Shown here in pieces: positions 9,995 to 20,100 of a stretch of DNA of 64,000 nucleotides. Both the position numbers and the translations under genes were made by a program. This DNA comes from Didymella arachidicola (taxonomy: Eukaryota; Ascomycota; Dothideomycetes; Pleosporales; Didymellaceae): contig CM049996.1 of the NCBI GenBank assembly GCA_016630955.3, positions 1 to 64,000 on the forward strand. Reading direction: 5' to 3'. The stretch's first letter is position 1, and the number at the start of each line of letters is the position of its first letter. Below the pieces are notes generated by a model, which searched no databases, was not told the origin of the DNA, and worked only from the letters and a program-made list of their open reading frames with translations.

Positions 9995-10020
9995 CATCTT
10001 CTAGCCTATTTTCTTCTTTT

Positions 10021-10096
10021 CTCATCCTACTCTTCTTTTCTCATCCTACTCTTCTTTTCTCATCCTACTCTTCTTTTCTCATCCTACTCTTCTTTC
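10021..10096. repeat. 19-bp tandem repeat, four units
   Basis: CTCATCCTACTCTTCTTTT is repeated at 10021, 10040, 10059 and 10078. The following bases to about 10400 are pyrimidine-rich low-complexity sequence with no gene. Confidence 0.9.
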
Positions 10097-10496
10097 TTAC
10101 CTCTCTTCTTCTAAATCCTTCTCTTCTGCCTTATTATTTTTATTCTTCTTTTCCTTTCTCTAAGCTTATTATACTCTTGTTTTTCACTTAACTTCTTATA
10201 TTACAACTCTAATAATACTCTATTCCTTTGTCTCTACTATAACCCCAACACTACCTTTTTTCTTCTTTTAAACTTGCTCTACCTTCTTCCTCTTTCAATC
10301 TTCTTGTCTTTTAATTCCTTCTCCTTCTTTTATTCTCTCTCTTCTACTTCCTACTTTTATCTTCTATAACTTTTCCAATTACTCTTGCTTTTCCTTCTTT
10401 TAATCTAACTTTGTCGAAAAAGCGGCTGCATGGCTGCGTGATCGGCCTGAGCGGTCGTCCGACGATGATGAGAAGATCAAGGAAGAACGACGGTAT

Positions 10497-10995
10497 CTAC
10501 TCGTCCTCCAACGCAGCAGCTCGGGAGCCAGCCTTCCTGCTTCCGTAGTCGATCGTGTATCGCCTTTGCAGCATGTCGATAGCCTGGCTGCCGTCGAAAC
10601 ATGTGCTCTTGGTCGCCGCCATGAACTCCTGCACTGCTGCATTGTCAGTCGCTGTGTGCATTTGCATATACACGCAGTCCACTGCACACCAACACACATT
10701 TGAACTTGTGGTCCCCTTTGGAGTGATCAATCTTCCACGAGTACTGGTCTGCCGCCACTATCACCTGTTCCTCGTCGCCAAAGCTGCCCTCGCTGCAGTC
10801 GTCCCCAAGTTCGCCGGGCGACGCGTCGCCGTAGAGTCCATCGTCATCTCCAGAACCATCATCATCGCTGTTGGCGCTTTGTTGCGCGTCCGGAGGCTGC
10901 GTTACGACAACGGCTGGCGGCGAATTGGGCCATAGATCTATGTCTTGGGGTGGACTTAGGTTCAAAAGCTCGTCGTCAAATCCATCGAAATCCAT
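10497..10995 (-). CDS. Small acidic hypothetical protein
   Basis: I do not recognise a family. The ATG at 10995 opens MDFDGFDDELLNLS, followed by an Asp/Gly/Ser-rich acidic stretch and then a basic, more ordered segment. The first open frame reads to 10645. A 44-bp intron with GTGTTG donor and CACAG acceptor (about 10650-10693) would join it in frame to a second exon ending in ALEDE at 10497. The intron is inferred from phase and splice signals only. The gene lies between low-complexity repeats and the ParB-like gene, on the same strand. Confidence 0.4.
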
Positions 10996-11085
10996 CGTGA
11001 GACATGTATAGGCAGCACTTTCCCATAGCAGGAACAGGCGAAGCAACCGCCGACGGGATCCGGTGGAAGGATCGCGCGGTGTCCG

Positions 11086-11103
11086 CTTGCCCCCAGGGGC
11101 AAG
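11086..11103. repeat. Palindromic site left of the ParB-like gene
   Basis: CTTGCCCC and GGGGCAAG arms (8 bp each) face each other across a 2-bp CA centre. The same motif occurs three times at 13,719-13,840, on the other side of the ParB-like gene. Confidence 0.7.
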
Positions 11104-11254
11104 CCACGGGGCAGGTTAAACTTGAGAGCAGTAAACATGTAACGCAATCTCTATTCTTTATTTTTACTAGCGCTGATCATCTTCAGCTACTGTGGTACGT
11201 GCCAGGTACCAATGTCGGACCTTCTGCGGCGGCTTCGAAGTTTATGAATCCTCG

Positions 11255-13577
11255 TCATTTCCCACGCCTTGCCGATGCTCTCTGCCTCCAACGTCCTCCT
11301 GAGCCGGTCGTGGCGCGTGAAGAAAGAGGTGTGGATGGATATCCAGGCTGGTGAGACTCTGTCGCGAGGGGATGCTGTTGCAGCTGAGCCGACTGCTGGT
11401 TGATCGCGCTGTTGTGACCGTGTTGCTTTCGGAGATTATTCAGCCCGTCCAAGGAAAAGTCAATCAGCACTCGTTCCTGCATCTCCGTTCGTGATGAAGC
11501 CCCTGCGTCCGACTCCGCTGTCGATCTGGAGCTTGGTGATTGGGCAGTGGTTGGCTCCTGGATGGCTTGGTGCGTACTTGATCCATTCTGGGCCCGGGGG
11601 AGGGGCCTACGGTTCCGCGCTTCTGCTAATGGCTGCCCTTCGTGTGTTGCGTGGCTGATTGATGCTTGAGAGAACAGCCCGCTCTCCGCGCGCTGCTCAT
11701 CTGCCAGGTCGACAGTAGTTAGTGGCCCATCTTCGCTATAAGAATCCGACGCATCCACGTGTTGCTGTGTTATCCATTGAGCAATCACTGGCTGCATCAT
11801 CCTAAGCAGCTGTTTGGCTGCAGTTGCTGACCGAAGGGCTGAATCGTTCGCAACTTCTGGGATCTGACAGATGAGATCACGCGCAGTCTGTGCAATGGTA
11901 GGCGGACTGATCTTGCCAGCCTCCTCTGGAATGGGACTGGCGATGTACTTGTGCTGCAGAGACGGCCCTGCGTAGATTATGACGATAGACAGCACTTCTC
12001 TCCACACCTTATGCTCGAACCGTGTGCCGTAGGCTTTGTTGTCTCCGCTCGGATACTTGTGGAGATAGTGCTCTAGCGTAGAGCTGGTGAAGTCTTTTGC
12101 GTTTCCATGTACGTAATCAAGGACTGCCTGCTGGAGGACTCGAGACTTCTCGTCAGCCTTGTCGCCATACTTTGCTTGCAGCGCAGGGACTAGGTCCTTT
12201 CGCAGCGCAGGCTTGTTGTTGTCGCGGTCTGAGACCTTTGCGGGTTCGGCGTTTATCCACAAGGTGACGTGAGACATCACAATGCTCATTAGTTTTCCTT
12301 CTTGCTTTGTAGTTCTCAAAAGCGCCTGGATGTCAATGAACCGGCGTCCTGGTTCTGAAAGAACCGTTTGATACAAACCAAGGTATGCATCATCGTCTGC
12401 GTCCGGGAACAAGTCTCGCCGACGTGTGCCTGAGGAATAGGGGTCCACGTCAGGCTCAAGGCCAGGATAGAACAATCCCCGCACCTCGTGTACAGTTCGT
12501 ACGCGCGGTAGGCCAGCCAGCTTGTTCCAGTCGGCTAGCTGAACGTCCAGTCCATGCTGGCCTTGGAACTCTGATGTGATCTTCGTTACCTCGTTCATTG
12601 CAGAAAACCAATACTAGATGGTTGCTTAGCGTAGATGTACAGAGCGTGCCTAGATACAAATTGCACTTACATCGTCTATCCTGCAGCTTGCCATCCACTC
12701 AAACGTGGAGATGTTGAAGGTCGCCTGCCCAATCGAGGTGCGGCACCATTAAGTGATCATCGGTCTCCAGCTAAGATTCTTCCAAAGCGTAGCCAGCCGT
12801 CGGACTGGAAACTTTACTCTGCTGCTGAGCCTTAGTTGCTCCAGCATCTCTTGCTCAACCGACCTATTTGAACCTTGGAACAGCTGGCCATTGTTGGAGG
12901 ACAGGGTTGCTAGCTCTGTCCATATCTGCCCGTGGCTATCGGGAAGGATGATGTCTTCTCGGTTGGCGCGAAGCTGGACGCGCAAGTGTGCGGGAAGCGT
13001 ATCTGTCTTTTAGGTTAGCTTGTTGGCTTGGCTGGCACGTGCAGGGGCTGAAACCTTTGTCGTAAATACTGCACACCCACCACCGTTCCTCCTCTGGCAA
13101 CCGGCGAAGTCGTAGATACTCCTTGAAAGCTTCAACGCGATGGTGGCCTGCAATAAGCTCTGCCTTCGCTCCAATGACGGCCGCCCAACCTTCAAACGAC
13201 GGCCACTTCGAGTCCCCCTCTTCAGCGCCTCCGGCTGCAATGGCAGTGGTCTGAGCCTGGTTCTCCTCTTCTAGGTGATCTAGCATCTGCTGCACTTGCG
13301 CCTTGGAGCAAGCGATCTGCAATTGGTGACTTGTGTCTCGCCGAAGAACGCCTGCCTCGTCGAAAATCTGGCGGAGCCGACGCTTGTGCGCTTGGTCGAT
13401 GGGTCTGTTCACACCAATACTCCATTCTGAGGTGAGTGCGTCAATCGGAAATTTGGCTGTTGCCAGCAGGTACAGCGCAGCTTGGTTGTAGATGGAGTCT
13501 GCCTCTTTGATCTCCTTAACAGCCGTACGTTGTCTTTTTCCTGTTTCCGTCGAGACGTCTGCACTTTTGCGCTTCAT
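11255..13577 (-). pseudogene. ParB/sulfiredoxin-fold-like gene with one internal stop codon
   Basis: I join three exons: 13,055-13,577, 12,671-13,002 and 11,255-12,613. The introns are 52 bp (GTTTCA...GACAG with a GCTAAC branch) and 57 bp (GTAAGT...TCTAG). The joined frame is exactly 738 codons. The N-terminal region holds AGHHRVEAFKEYLR, which resembles the GxHR motif of ParB/sulfiredoxin-fold proteins; the C-terminal third is Ser/Gln-rich and looks disordered. The frame is broken once, by a TAA at 12,749-12,751 (codon 259). Coding sense continues on both sides and the downstream intron keeps phase, so I read the stop as a point mutation (CAA to TAA, a CpA-to-TpA change as made by RIP). Alternatives are a sequencing error or an unrecognised intron. 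Function is unknown. Confidence 0.6.
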
Positions 13578-13717
13578 CGCAGCTTTAGTTGTATTAGCGT
13601 TAGAAGATGTAGAAAGAGCAGTGCCTCAGAAGGTAAGAATTTTTTTATTGCAGGAGATGCGAGTCGCTAAGCTAGTTGTGAGTAGGTTAAGAGTTCGCGG
13701 ATTCTAGCACGGTCCTC

Positions 13718-13840
13718 TTTGCCCCTGGGGGCAAGCGGTACTTAACTTGCTAGCTCCAGCCAACTGTTCTCTGCCCCTGGGGGCAAGCCACAGGCAATAC
13801 CTAGACTTGTTAGCGCAGCTGTTCTTTGCCCCTAGGGGCA
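13718..13840. repeat. Cluster of three palindromes in about 54-bp repeat units
   Basis: Three copies of TTGCCCCTGGGGGCAA-type palindromes lie at 13,719-13,734, 13,772-13,785 and 13,827-13,840, 53-55 bp apart. The sequence between them is also partly repeated (ACTTGYTAGC...CAGC...CTGTTCT). The last, TGCCCCTAGGGGCA, is a perfect palindrome and ends one base before the first LTR, so the retrotransposon array abuts or interrupts the cluster. Confidence 0.75.
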
Positions 13841-13841
13841 G

Positions 13842-14355
13842 TGTTGAAGTCGTACTTTAAGCAAAGCTCGTAAGCACTAATTCTATTGGTTCTCGGGGAT
13901 GAGTACGGTGACAAGAAGCCGAAGGGGTTGGTTGCAATAAGGTGTACAGATACGATCTGTCAGTCTTGAGAGCAGGGTAACGATGAGTAGTACAGAGTAG
14001 ACTGTCTAGCTCGAAGGTTGGTTTTGAGATCCAAAGACAAACTTGATAACTTAGGTTGAACACGAACCATAAGGGTTGTGTTCCTACGTACTTATATACT
14101 AAAGAGATATCCTATGCTCGACTTGCTCGACGTGAGCTTCGTGAGCGTCTGCTCGACTTGCTCGACGTGAGCTGCGTGAGCTGGGCACGTGAGGATCCAC
14201 TTGCTCGAGTGCCAAGGCGTGAGCGAGGTCACGTGACCGTGGGAACACCACGTCACAACCGTGCCGCACGGGGAGCCCCCGTAACCATACTGCCCGAGTC
14301 CTTTCTTGAGCGCTGACAGCCTGTCAGCAATTGGCTGGTATAAGAGTTCGTAACA
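13842..14355 (-). repeat. LTR 1 (subtype 1; 3' LTR of element A)
   Basis: 514 bp with TGTT...AACA ends. The 13,842 to about 14,090 half (R/U5) matches the other two LTRs. The U3 half differs and holds repeated GCTCGAC (four copies, plus one GCTCGAG) and GTGAGC (five copies) motifs between 14,115 and 14,235. A TATATAAG box on the minus strand lies at 14,091-14,100. Confidence 0.9.
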
Positions 14356-14370
14356 CTATCCCCCTCCTCT
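14356..14370 (-). other. Polypurine tract of element A
   Basis: On the minus strand a purine run ending GAGGGGGATAG directly precedes the start of the 3' LTR, the expected plus-strand DNA primer site. Confidence 0.7.
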
Positions 14371-14441
14371 CTGGGATTCGTCCCGAATACCGTCAGCTGT
14401 TCTTTATAAGCACTGCCCCGCTCTTCCATTTAGTTCCCGTA

Positions 14442-16541
14442 CCGAGTCCGTGCGCGTGACGCCCACCATCGCGTAACGCCCCGCTGAGATCCTATCGACT
14501 TGTTGAAAAATAAGGTTACTGAGCCACCAACAACAGCAAATATTGTATAATATTGTAGTAGAGTAGTAAATAGACCTATGTGAACTACTTGTGCTACTTG
14601 TATTTACTTGGAAGCCTAACGTTGCGTCCGCGGCGAGTAGTGACTGGTGGAGGAGCTGAGGGTGCCTCAGGGGCTTCTTTCGCACCACCAGCATCACCAG
14701 CTTGTTTCTGACGCTTATTGCTACCTGAGGTAGCTTTTAAGGCTTTACGCTTACCCTTTTGGGATAATTGGATAGCAGTAGTAGCTTGACGAGCGTCCCT
14801 TTGACGCTGCGCTTCAGCTGCCTTCTTAGCCTTCTCCTGCACCCTCACCTCCTTAGCTCTCTCACGCTCTGTACGCTTCTCCTGAGCCTCTCTTGCTCTC
14901 TGAAGCTTAATTGCTACTTGCTCTTGCTTCTGACGTAGCTTTTGAAGATGCTGCTCCTCCTGTTCTTGCTCATTGATCTTCCGACGATAGTGTGCCTCTC
15001 TGACCTTCCGAGGAGACCAAAATACAGGTTGACTTTGGTACTCCTTCCGCTGTTGGAGACTCAGGGGCTTACTCTTCTTATTGTGCTTCTTCCTGTGTGC
15101 AAGAGACTCCTGCAGGCCTTTGTTCTGCTCAGTAAGCAGCTCAACCTGGGCAGTAAGAGAGTGAATTGCCCCTGTCAGCTCCCGCACTGCCTCACTGTCA
15201 GGTTCCTTCACATGATCCTTAAGTACCTGCCTTATACGCCTCCAGTCTGTTGGTCTAAGAGCTCCTGATTGTTCTTCTTTGTCTGTATAAGTGTTGTTGA
15301 CTTGTTTGAGTACAGCAGAGGCGTCAGGGGGCCATATCCCTGTGGCTGCAAAGGAGTTGACGATTGTTGACTCCTGAAATGAGCTCTGCCACGCCGCCCA
15401 GAACAGGTGTAAGAAGTTTGATTTAGTGACTGGAGAGGTCCCCTGACTGCTTTGGAGGAACTGCGTAAGCTCATTTGAGTATGCTCGTGCCAGAGGTGAG
15501 AACAGGCAAACGTCCAGTGGCTGGAGCCTGTGTGTTGAGTGAGGGGGAAGGATCATCACGAGTATCTTGCGTTGGTTGGCGTACTCAATAAAGTCAGGGG
15601 TAACGTGGCTCCCGTGGCCGTCAAGTATCAAAAGACGATACTTTCTCCGTGCTGTGGCCTTAGTAGCGCGATCGAACACCTGTTCAAGCCAGGCAAGAGC
15701 TATCTCGTTGTTGCTCCAGCCTGTACTAGATGAGCTGACAAAGACTGAGTGTTCCCCTGGCTTGATATCCTCCACCCAGCCTGAGTATATAGCTTGATTG
15801 GCTGCTGGGTATATGAGGCTTGCTGGCAGGGCTTCCCCTGAGGCACTTATGCAAGCAATAAGCGTGATCCACTCCCGTGAGCCGTCTTGGAGAGTACCTC
15901 TGACTTGCTTGCTGTCCCACAGTGGCCGGGAGAACACTCGTTTTGCACGTTCAAGTACCCCGATCATGAAGCCCTTCTCATCCATATTGTACATGTGCTG
16001 AGGCTCAATGCTGTACTCAGCTATCTTGCTGTGTAGAAGTGTGAAGTAGGCCTCAAAAGAAGCCCCTGAGTCAGCTTGGTGGCGATTGCGATCCTTCCCT
16101 GTTGCCCATTTGGTGACCAGTTCAGCTGTGTGACGGTGGAGGAAGCGAGTAACCCAGCTATCAGAGACGCTGCTACCAGCTACTTTAGACGCGTAATTTC
16201 GGATTTGAAGCCTGTTAGGAGGGAATCCGTCCTCAGTAAGCTTATTAATAAGCTTAATAAGCTCTTGTTCTTCAGTGTTGTTGAGTTTCCGTTGGTTAAC
16301 TGCTTTGACCTCCCTAGAAGTTGAAACCCCTTTGTGCCTCCGCGCTAACGTAGACCGATCAACTCCCTTTGCTTTAGCAAACTTTGTGTATGAAAGTTGT
16401 TCTTTATGATTGCGCAAATCGAATTCTGTAGCCGCTTCTTGAATTGAGTCCATATTGACTGAGCTATGGGGTGTTGAAGATGGGGTGCGATTTGCTTAGC
16501 GGGGCGTTACGCGATGGTGGGCGTCACGCGCACGGACTCGG
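14442..16541 (-). mobile_element. pogo/Fot1-type DNA transposon 1, nested in retrotransposon A
   Basis: 2,100 bp with 44-bp terminal inverted repeats (14,442-14,485 and 16,498-16,541) that are identical base for base and begin CCGAGTCCGTGCGCGTGACG. A TA duplication flanks it (14,440-14,441 and 16,542-16,543). The intact transposase frame and perfect ends indicate recent movement. Insertion was into the LTR retrotransposon, a few bases upstream of the ATG of its antisense gene. Confidence 0.95.
14594..16453 (-). CDS. pogo/Fot1-family transposase 1
   Basis: 619 residues from an ATG at 16,453. The N-terminus (1-110) is a helix-turn-helix/CENP-B-like DNA-binding region with TKFAKAKGVDRSTLARR. 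The DDE superfamily catalytic core shows D158 (NMDEKGF), D278 (LILDGHGSH) and D314 (LQPLDV), the usual DDD signature of pogo elements. The C-terminal 150 residues are a Lys/Glu/Arg/Gln-rich coiled coil ending in a basic tail. It would cut and paste the element by recognising the 44-bp inverted repeats. The frame is uninterrupted, so this copy could be autonomous. Confidence 0.95.
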   Translation of the reverse strand: MDSIQEAATEFDLRNHKEQLSYTKFAKAKGVDRSTLARRHKGVSTSREVKAVNQRKLNNTEEQELIKLINKLTEDGFPPNRLQIRNYASKVAGSSVSDSWVTRFLHRHTAELVTKWATGKDRNRHQADSGASFEAYFTLLHSKIAEYSIEPQHMYNMDEKGFMIGVLERAKRVFSRPLWDSKQVRGTLQDGSREWITLIACISASGEALPASLIYPAANQAIYSGWVEDIKPGEHSVFVSSSSTGWSNNEIALAWLEQVFDRATKATARRKYRLLILDGHGSHVTPDFIEYANQRKILVMILPPHSTHRLQPLDVCLFSPLARAYSNELTQFLQSSQGTSPVTKSNFLHLFWAAWQSSFQESTIVNSFAATGIWPPDASAVLKQVNNTYTDKEEQSGALRPTDWRRIRQVLKDHVKEPDSEAVRELTGAIHSLTAQVELLTEQNKGLQESLAHRKKHNKKSKPLSLQQRKEYQSQPVFWSPRKVREAHYRRKINEQEQEEQHLQKLRQKQEQVAIKLQRAREAQEKRTERERAKEVRVQEKAKKAAEAQRQRDARQATTAIQLSQKGKRKALKATSGSNKRQKQAGDAGGAKEAPEAPSAPPPVTTRRGRNVRLPSKYK

Positions 16542-16550
16542 TAGTCCATC

Positions 16551-17054
16551 ATGGTTTCTGACAAGAGAGTAGAACAACTCCGCCTTGCGCTCGAGATTCA
16601 AAACCACAATACTGAATCCGACATCCCTTGCGATTTTTGTTTCGCAAACAACAAAAAGTGTTTCGTCATGGCCAGCAACGACCGTCGCCTGAAATGTTCC
16701 GAGTGCGTCCGCAAAGGGCGTCCGTGCGTGAACCTATCCTGGGACTCGCTTGACCGTACTCGAGAGGAGTATCAAAAGAAGGTGGATGCAGATGAAAAAC
16801 TGCTCGCGGAAGTGATATCGCGATTGATTCGTAACAAGGCGATTCTCGCGCAAGCGAAAGAGAGAGCGCACAAGAAGGCTGAGTGCCTTGCAAACGAGTT
16901 GGAGGAAGCAGGCGAGGATATCCGTGCCGAGGAGATTAACTGTCCTGCCGCGGATGCGCAGGTGGCGTTTTCTCCTGCAATGTGGTCCACCCTGGGTTAT
17001 ATTGACGAGGCTACGACTCGTGGTATTGATCCGGCAGCTCTCGGCAGTTCGTAA
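16551..17054 (+). CDS. Antisense Zn2Cys6-like coiled-coil protein of retrotransposon A
   Basis: 167 residues, coded on the strand opposite to gag-pol and located between pol and the 3' LTR. Six Cys are spaced as in Gal4-type binuclear clusters: C27-x2-C30-x6-C37-x11-C49-x2-C52-x6-C59. A charged helical, probably coiled-coil region (about 70-125) follows. Element B has a protein with the same plan, the first three Cys at identical positions, but little other similarity. It would have lain about 94 bp from the LTR before the pogo insertion, so an antisense LTR promoter could have driven it. A GTATGT...TTCCAG stretch just after the stop (17,057-17,106) could be a 3' UTR intron. Role unknown; a regulator of the element is a reasonable guess. 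Confidence 0.65.
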   Translation: MVSDKRVEQLRLALEIQNHNTESDIPCDFCFANNKKCFVMASNDRRLKCSECVRKGRPCVNLSWDSLDRTREEYQKKVDADEKLLAEVISRLIRNKAILAQAKERAHKKAECLANELEEAGEDIRAEEINCPAADAQVAFSPAMWSTLGYIDEATTRGIDPAALGSS

Positions 17055-17170
17055 GGTATGTTTATATTTTATAGTTTCCGTGTGTTTTTCTGCGTTGGGT
17101 TTCCAGTCAAATAAACTTTGGCTTGGAGATCCACGTGTTTTTGCGCGTGGGTTCGAATCCTGACGGGTTC

Positions 17171-20100
17171 TTATTTTTTGTACTGTCGAAGTAGCTCGCG
17201 GCAGTTGTTGAGGTTTTCTTTTGGTTCCCACGTGTTTTCTGAGTCCGGGTATCCTAACCATTTGACTAGGTACTCGTCACCGTCGCCTTTGTTGCGATGT
17301 TGTATTATTTTTTCGACTTCCCATTCGTCCTGGCCGTCTGCCTGGTAGTGAAAGTCTTTCTGAATTGGCGTTCTGGGGTCGGCTGGTTCCAACAGCGAGA
17401 TGTGGAACACTGGATGGATCTTCGCATCCTTGGGTAGCGCAAGTCGATAGTTGACTGAGCTGATTTGTTTGGAAATGAAAAATGGTCCGACCTTGACTTT
17501 GTCCAGTTTTTTCGTTGGTCGCCGTGTGCGTAGGTTTTTCGTAAGGAGATACACTTTATCCCCCTTCTTTAGCAGAGGCGCCGTTTTTCGTTTCTTGTTA
17601 ACATAAGAGATGCTTCGTGACTGGGCTTTGGCAATGTTGTCGAGCGATTTTCTGTGTACTTCCTTCAGTGCTTCGACTGAGTTGATCGCTGATTCCGTTT
17701 GAATGTTACTGTCCAATGCCCTGGTAAAAAGATTTGGGTGTCTTCCGTGGTTTGCGAAGAACGGCGTTACGCCCGTTGCTTCCGACAATTTGTTGTTGTA
17801 CGCGATTTGTGCCATAGGTAGCAGTGAAACCCAGTTGTCTTGCTGCTGATTGCAGTAGATGCGGAGGTACGTCTCCATTGTTTGGTTCACTCGTTCCGTT
17901 TGGCCATCCGTCTGCGGATGATACGCGGTTGACAGTTTTTTCTTAGTACCAATAGCTGCTAACAGCGTGGTCCAATAGTTCGATGTAAACAACTTGTCTC
18001 TATCGCTGATGATTGATTCGGAAATGCCGTGGTGTCGAACAATCCTATCCAAGTACACTCGTGCGAGCTGCTCTGCAGTGTAGCTGTGGCGGAAAGGCAC
18101 AAACTCAGCGGCTTTCGTGAATCGATCAACTACAACGAAGATTGAGTCGTAGGTGTATCCTGTTACAGGATCTTTGGAGACAGGTAGCTGTGTAACGAAG
18201 TCCATCGTAATGTTCGTCCATGGTGCCGTTGGCGGCTCCATTGCCTGTGCTTCTCCATACTTGGCGTGCGTGCTGTGTTTGTTCTGCTGACAGCTTACGC
18301 AATTCTTGATGAACTTGGCGACCTTGTCGCGCATGTTCGGGAACTCGTAATGTCTCTTGATGAGTTCCATTGTTCTGGTGATACCGGGGTGTCCATGAAG
18401 CGGGTCATCGTGGTGACTGCTTATGACTTCTTCTTCCAGTTCCTCTGGTACCTGTGATGGTACATGATGCTCTTGGCGTACTAGCATCATATTGTTGAGC
18501 TGCTGGGATGGTCCTAACGATCCGTCGCTATTAACGCCAAGAATCGCCGATTCGTTGATCGTCTTGGATCCTGCGAGGTCGTGTCGTCGGCTGAGTGCGT
18601 CGGCTCTACCGTTGTCCTTTCCTGGTGTATAGAGGATCTTGAACTTGTATTGTCCGAGGGTCTCGGACCATCGTACTTGTCGTCTGTTCAATACCTTTGT
18701 TGTCGTGAAATGTACCAGGTTTTTGTGATCCGTGTAGATCGTAAGTTCCGAACAACTTTCAGCGTAGACTCGCCAATGTTCTAGGGCAGATACGATCGCG
18801 AGTAGTTCTTTGTCGTGTACGTCGTATCGTTCTTCGGGTCCTGAGAACTTGCGTGAGTAGTAGGCAATCGGGTGCCATTGACCATCTCGTTCTTGTGTAA
18901 TGCATGCTCCTAATGCCAAATCTGAGGCATCTGTTTCCATTCGCAGCGGCTCTCCGCTCCTGAATGTAACCAATGTGGGTGGATCTACACAAGCTTGCTT
19001 TAGTGTTTCGAAAGCTTTGTCCTGATCCTCGCCCCACTTGAAGGGTGTGTCCTTCCGCGTAAGTTTCGTAAGCGGCAAGGCCTTCGTGGAGTAATCCTTG
19101 ATGAAGCGTCGGTTGAAGTTGACAAACCCAAGGAACTCTTGGATGTTCTTAACGGTTTTGGGTGTTGGCCAATCTTTTACAACCTGAATCTTTGCTTGGC
19201 TCATCTTGACTCCATATCGTCCCACTACAAACCCTAGGAATTCGACTTCCTCCTTGTGCCACTCGCACTTCTCGGGTTTCAAGCGTAGGTGCGCTGCTCC
19301 TAGGCAGGCAAGCACTTGTCGTACGTGTTCGACATGCTCTTCTAGTGTTTTGCTGTACACTAGGATGTCATCGAGGTACGCCACCACGGTAATGTCCAAG
19401 TGTGCCCTTAGCACGTTGTTGATTAGGGCTTGACATGTCGCTGGTGCGTTGGTGAGCCCGAACGGCATGACCAAATACTCGTAATGACCATAACGGGTTC
19501 TAAACGCCGTCTTCCATTCTTCGCCCTCCTTCATGCGGATGAGGTTGTATGCTCCTCTTAGGTCTAACGCAGTGAAGTACTGTGCTCCGGCTAACCGATC
19601 CTGAAGTTCGCTGATGTTCGGTAGCGGGTAACGATTCTTAATCGTGATATCGTTGAGCTTTCGGTAATCGATGCAAGGTCGTAACTTGCCATCTTTCTTT
19701 GGTACGAATAGAACGGGAAATCCTGCTGGGGATTCTGATTCTCTGATGAATCCTTTGTCGAGGTTCTCCTTGAGGTAGTTGCGCAGCTCCTCAAGTTCCT
19801 TTTCCGACATCTGGTATATTGGCCCGAATGGGGGCTTCTTGCCTGGCTCGAGCTTGATCTCGTGGTCCCATTCTTGGTGCTGCGGTAGTGCTTTCGCAGT
19901 CTTCTCATCGCGGAAGAGGTCTATAAACTCTCTGTATTCATCCGGGATGTCAGGAGTTGTACTGTCCTCCTTAACCGTCGCTTTGTGATCCTGGGGCTGG
20001 TTGGTATCTGCGCGGTCGACCGCTCTAACTTGGCGCGTCTTGTTCGAAGAGATGTTGTTGATCTCCTTCTCATCCACCAGCTGCGTCGTGAGCTGCGTGG

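Noticed and set aside
9896..10096. Possible CRISPR-like array
   Set aside because: Units are contiguous with no spacers, and the genome is eukaryotic.
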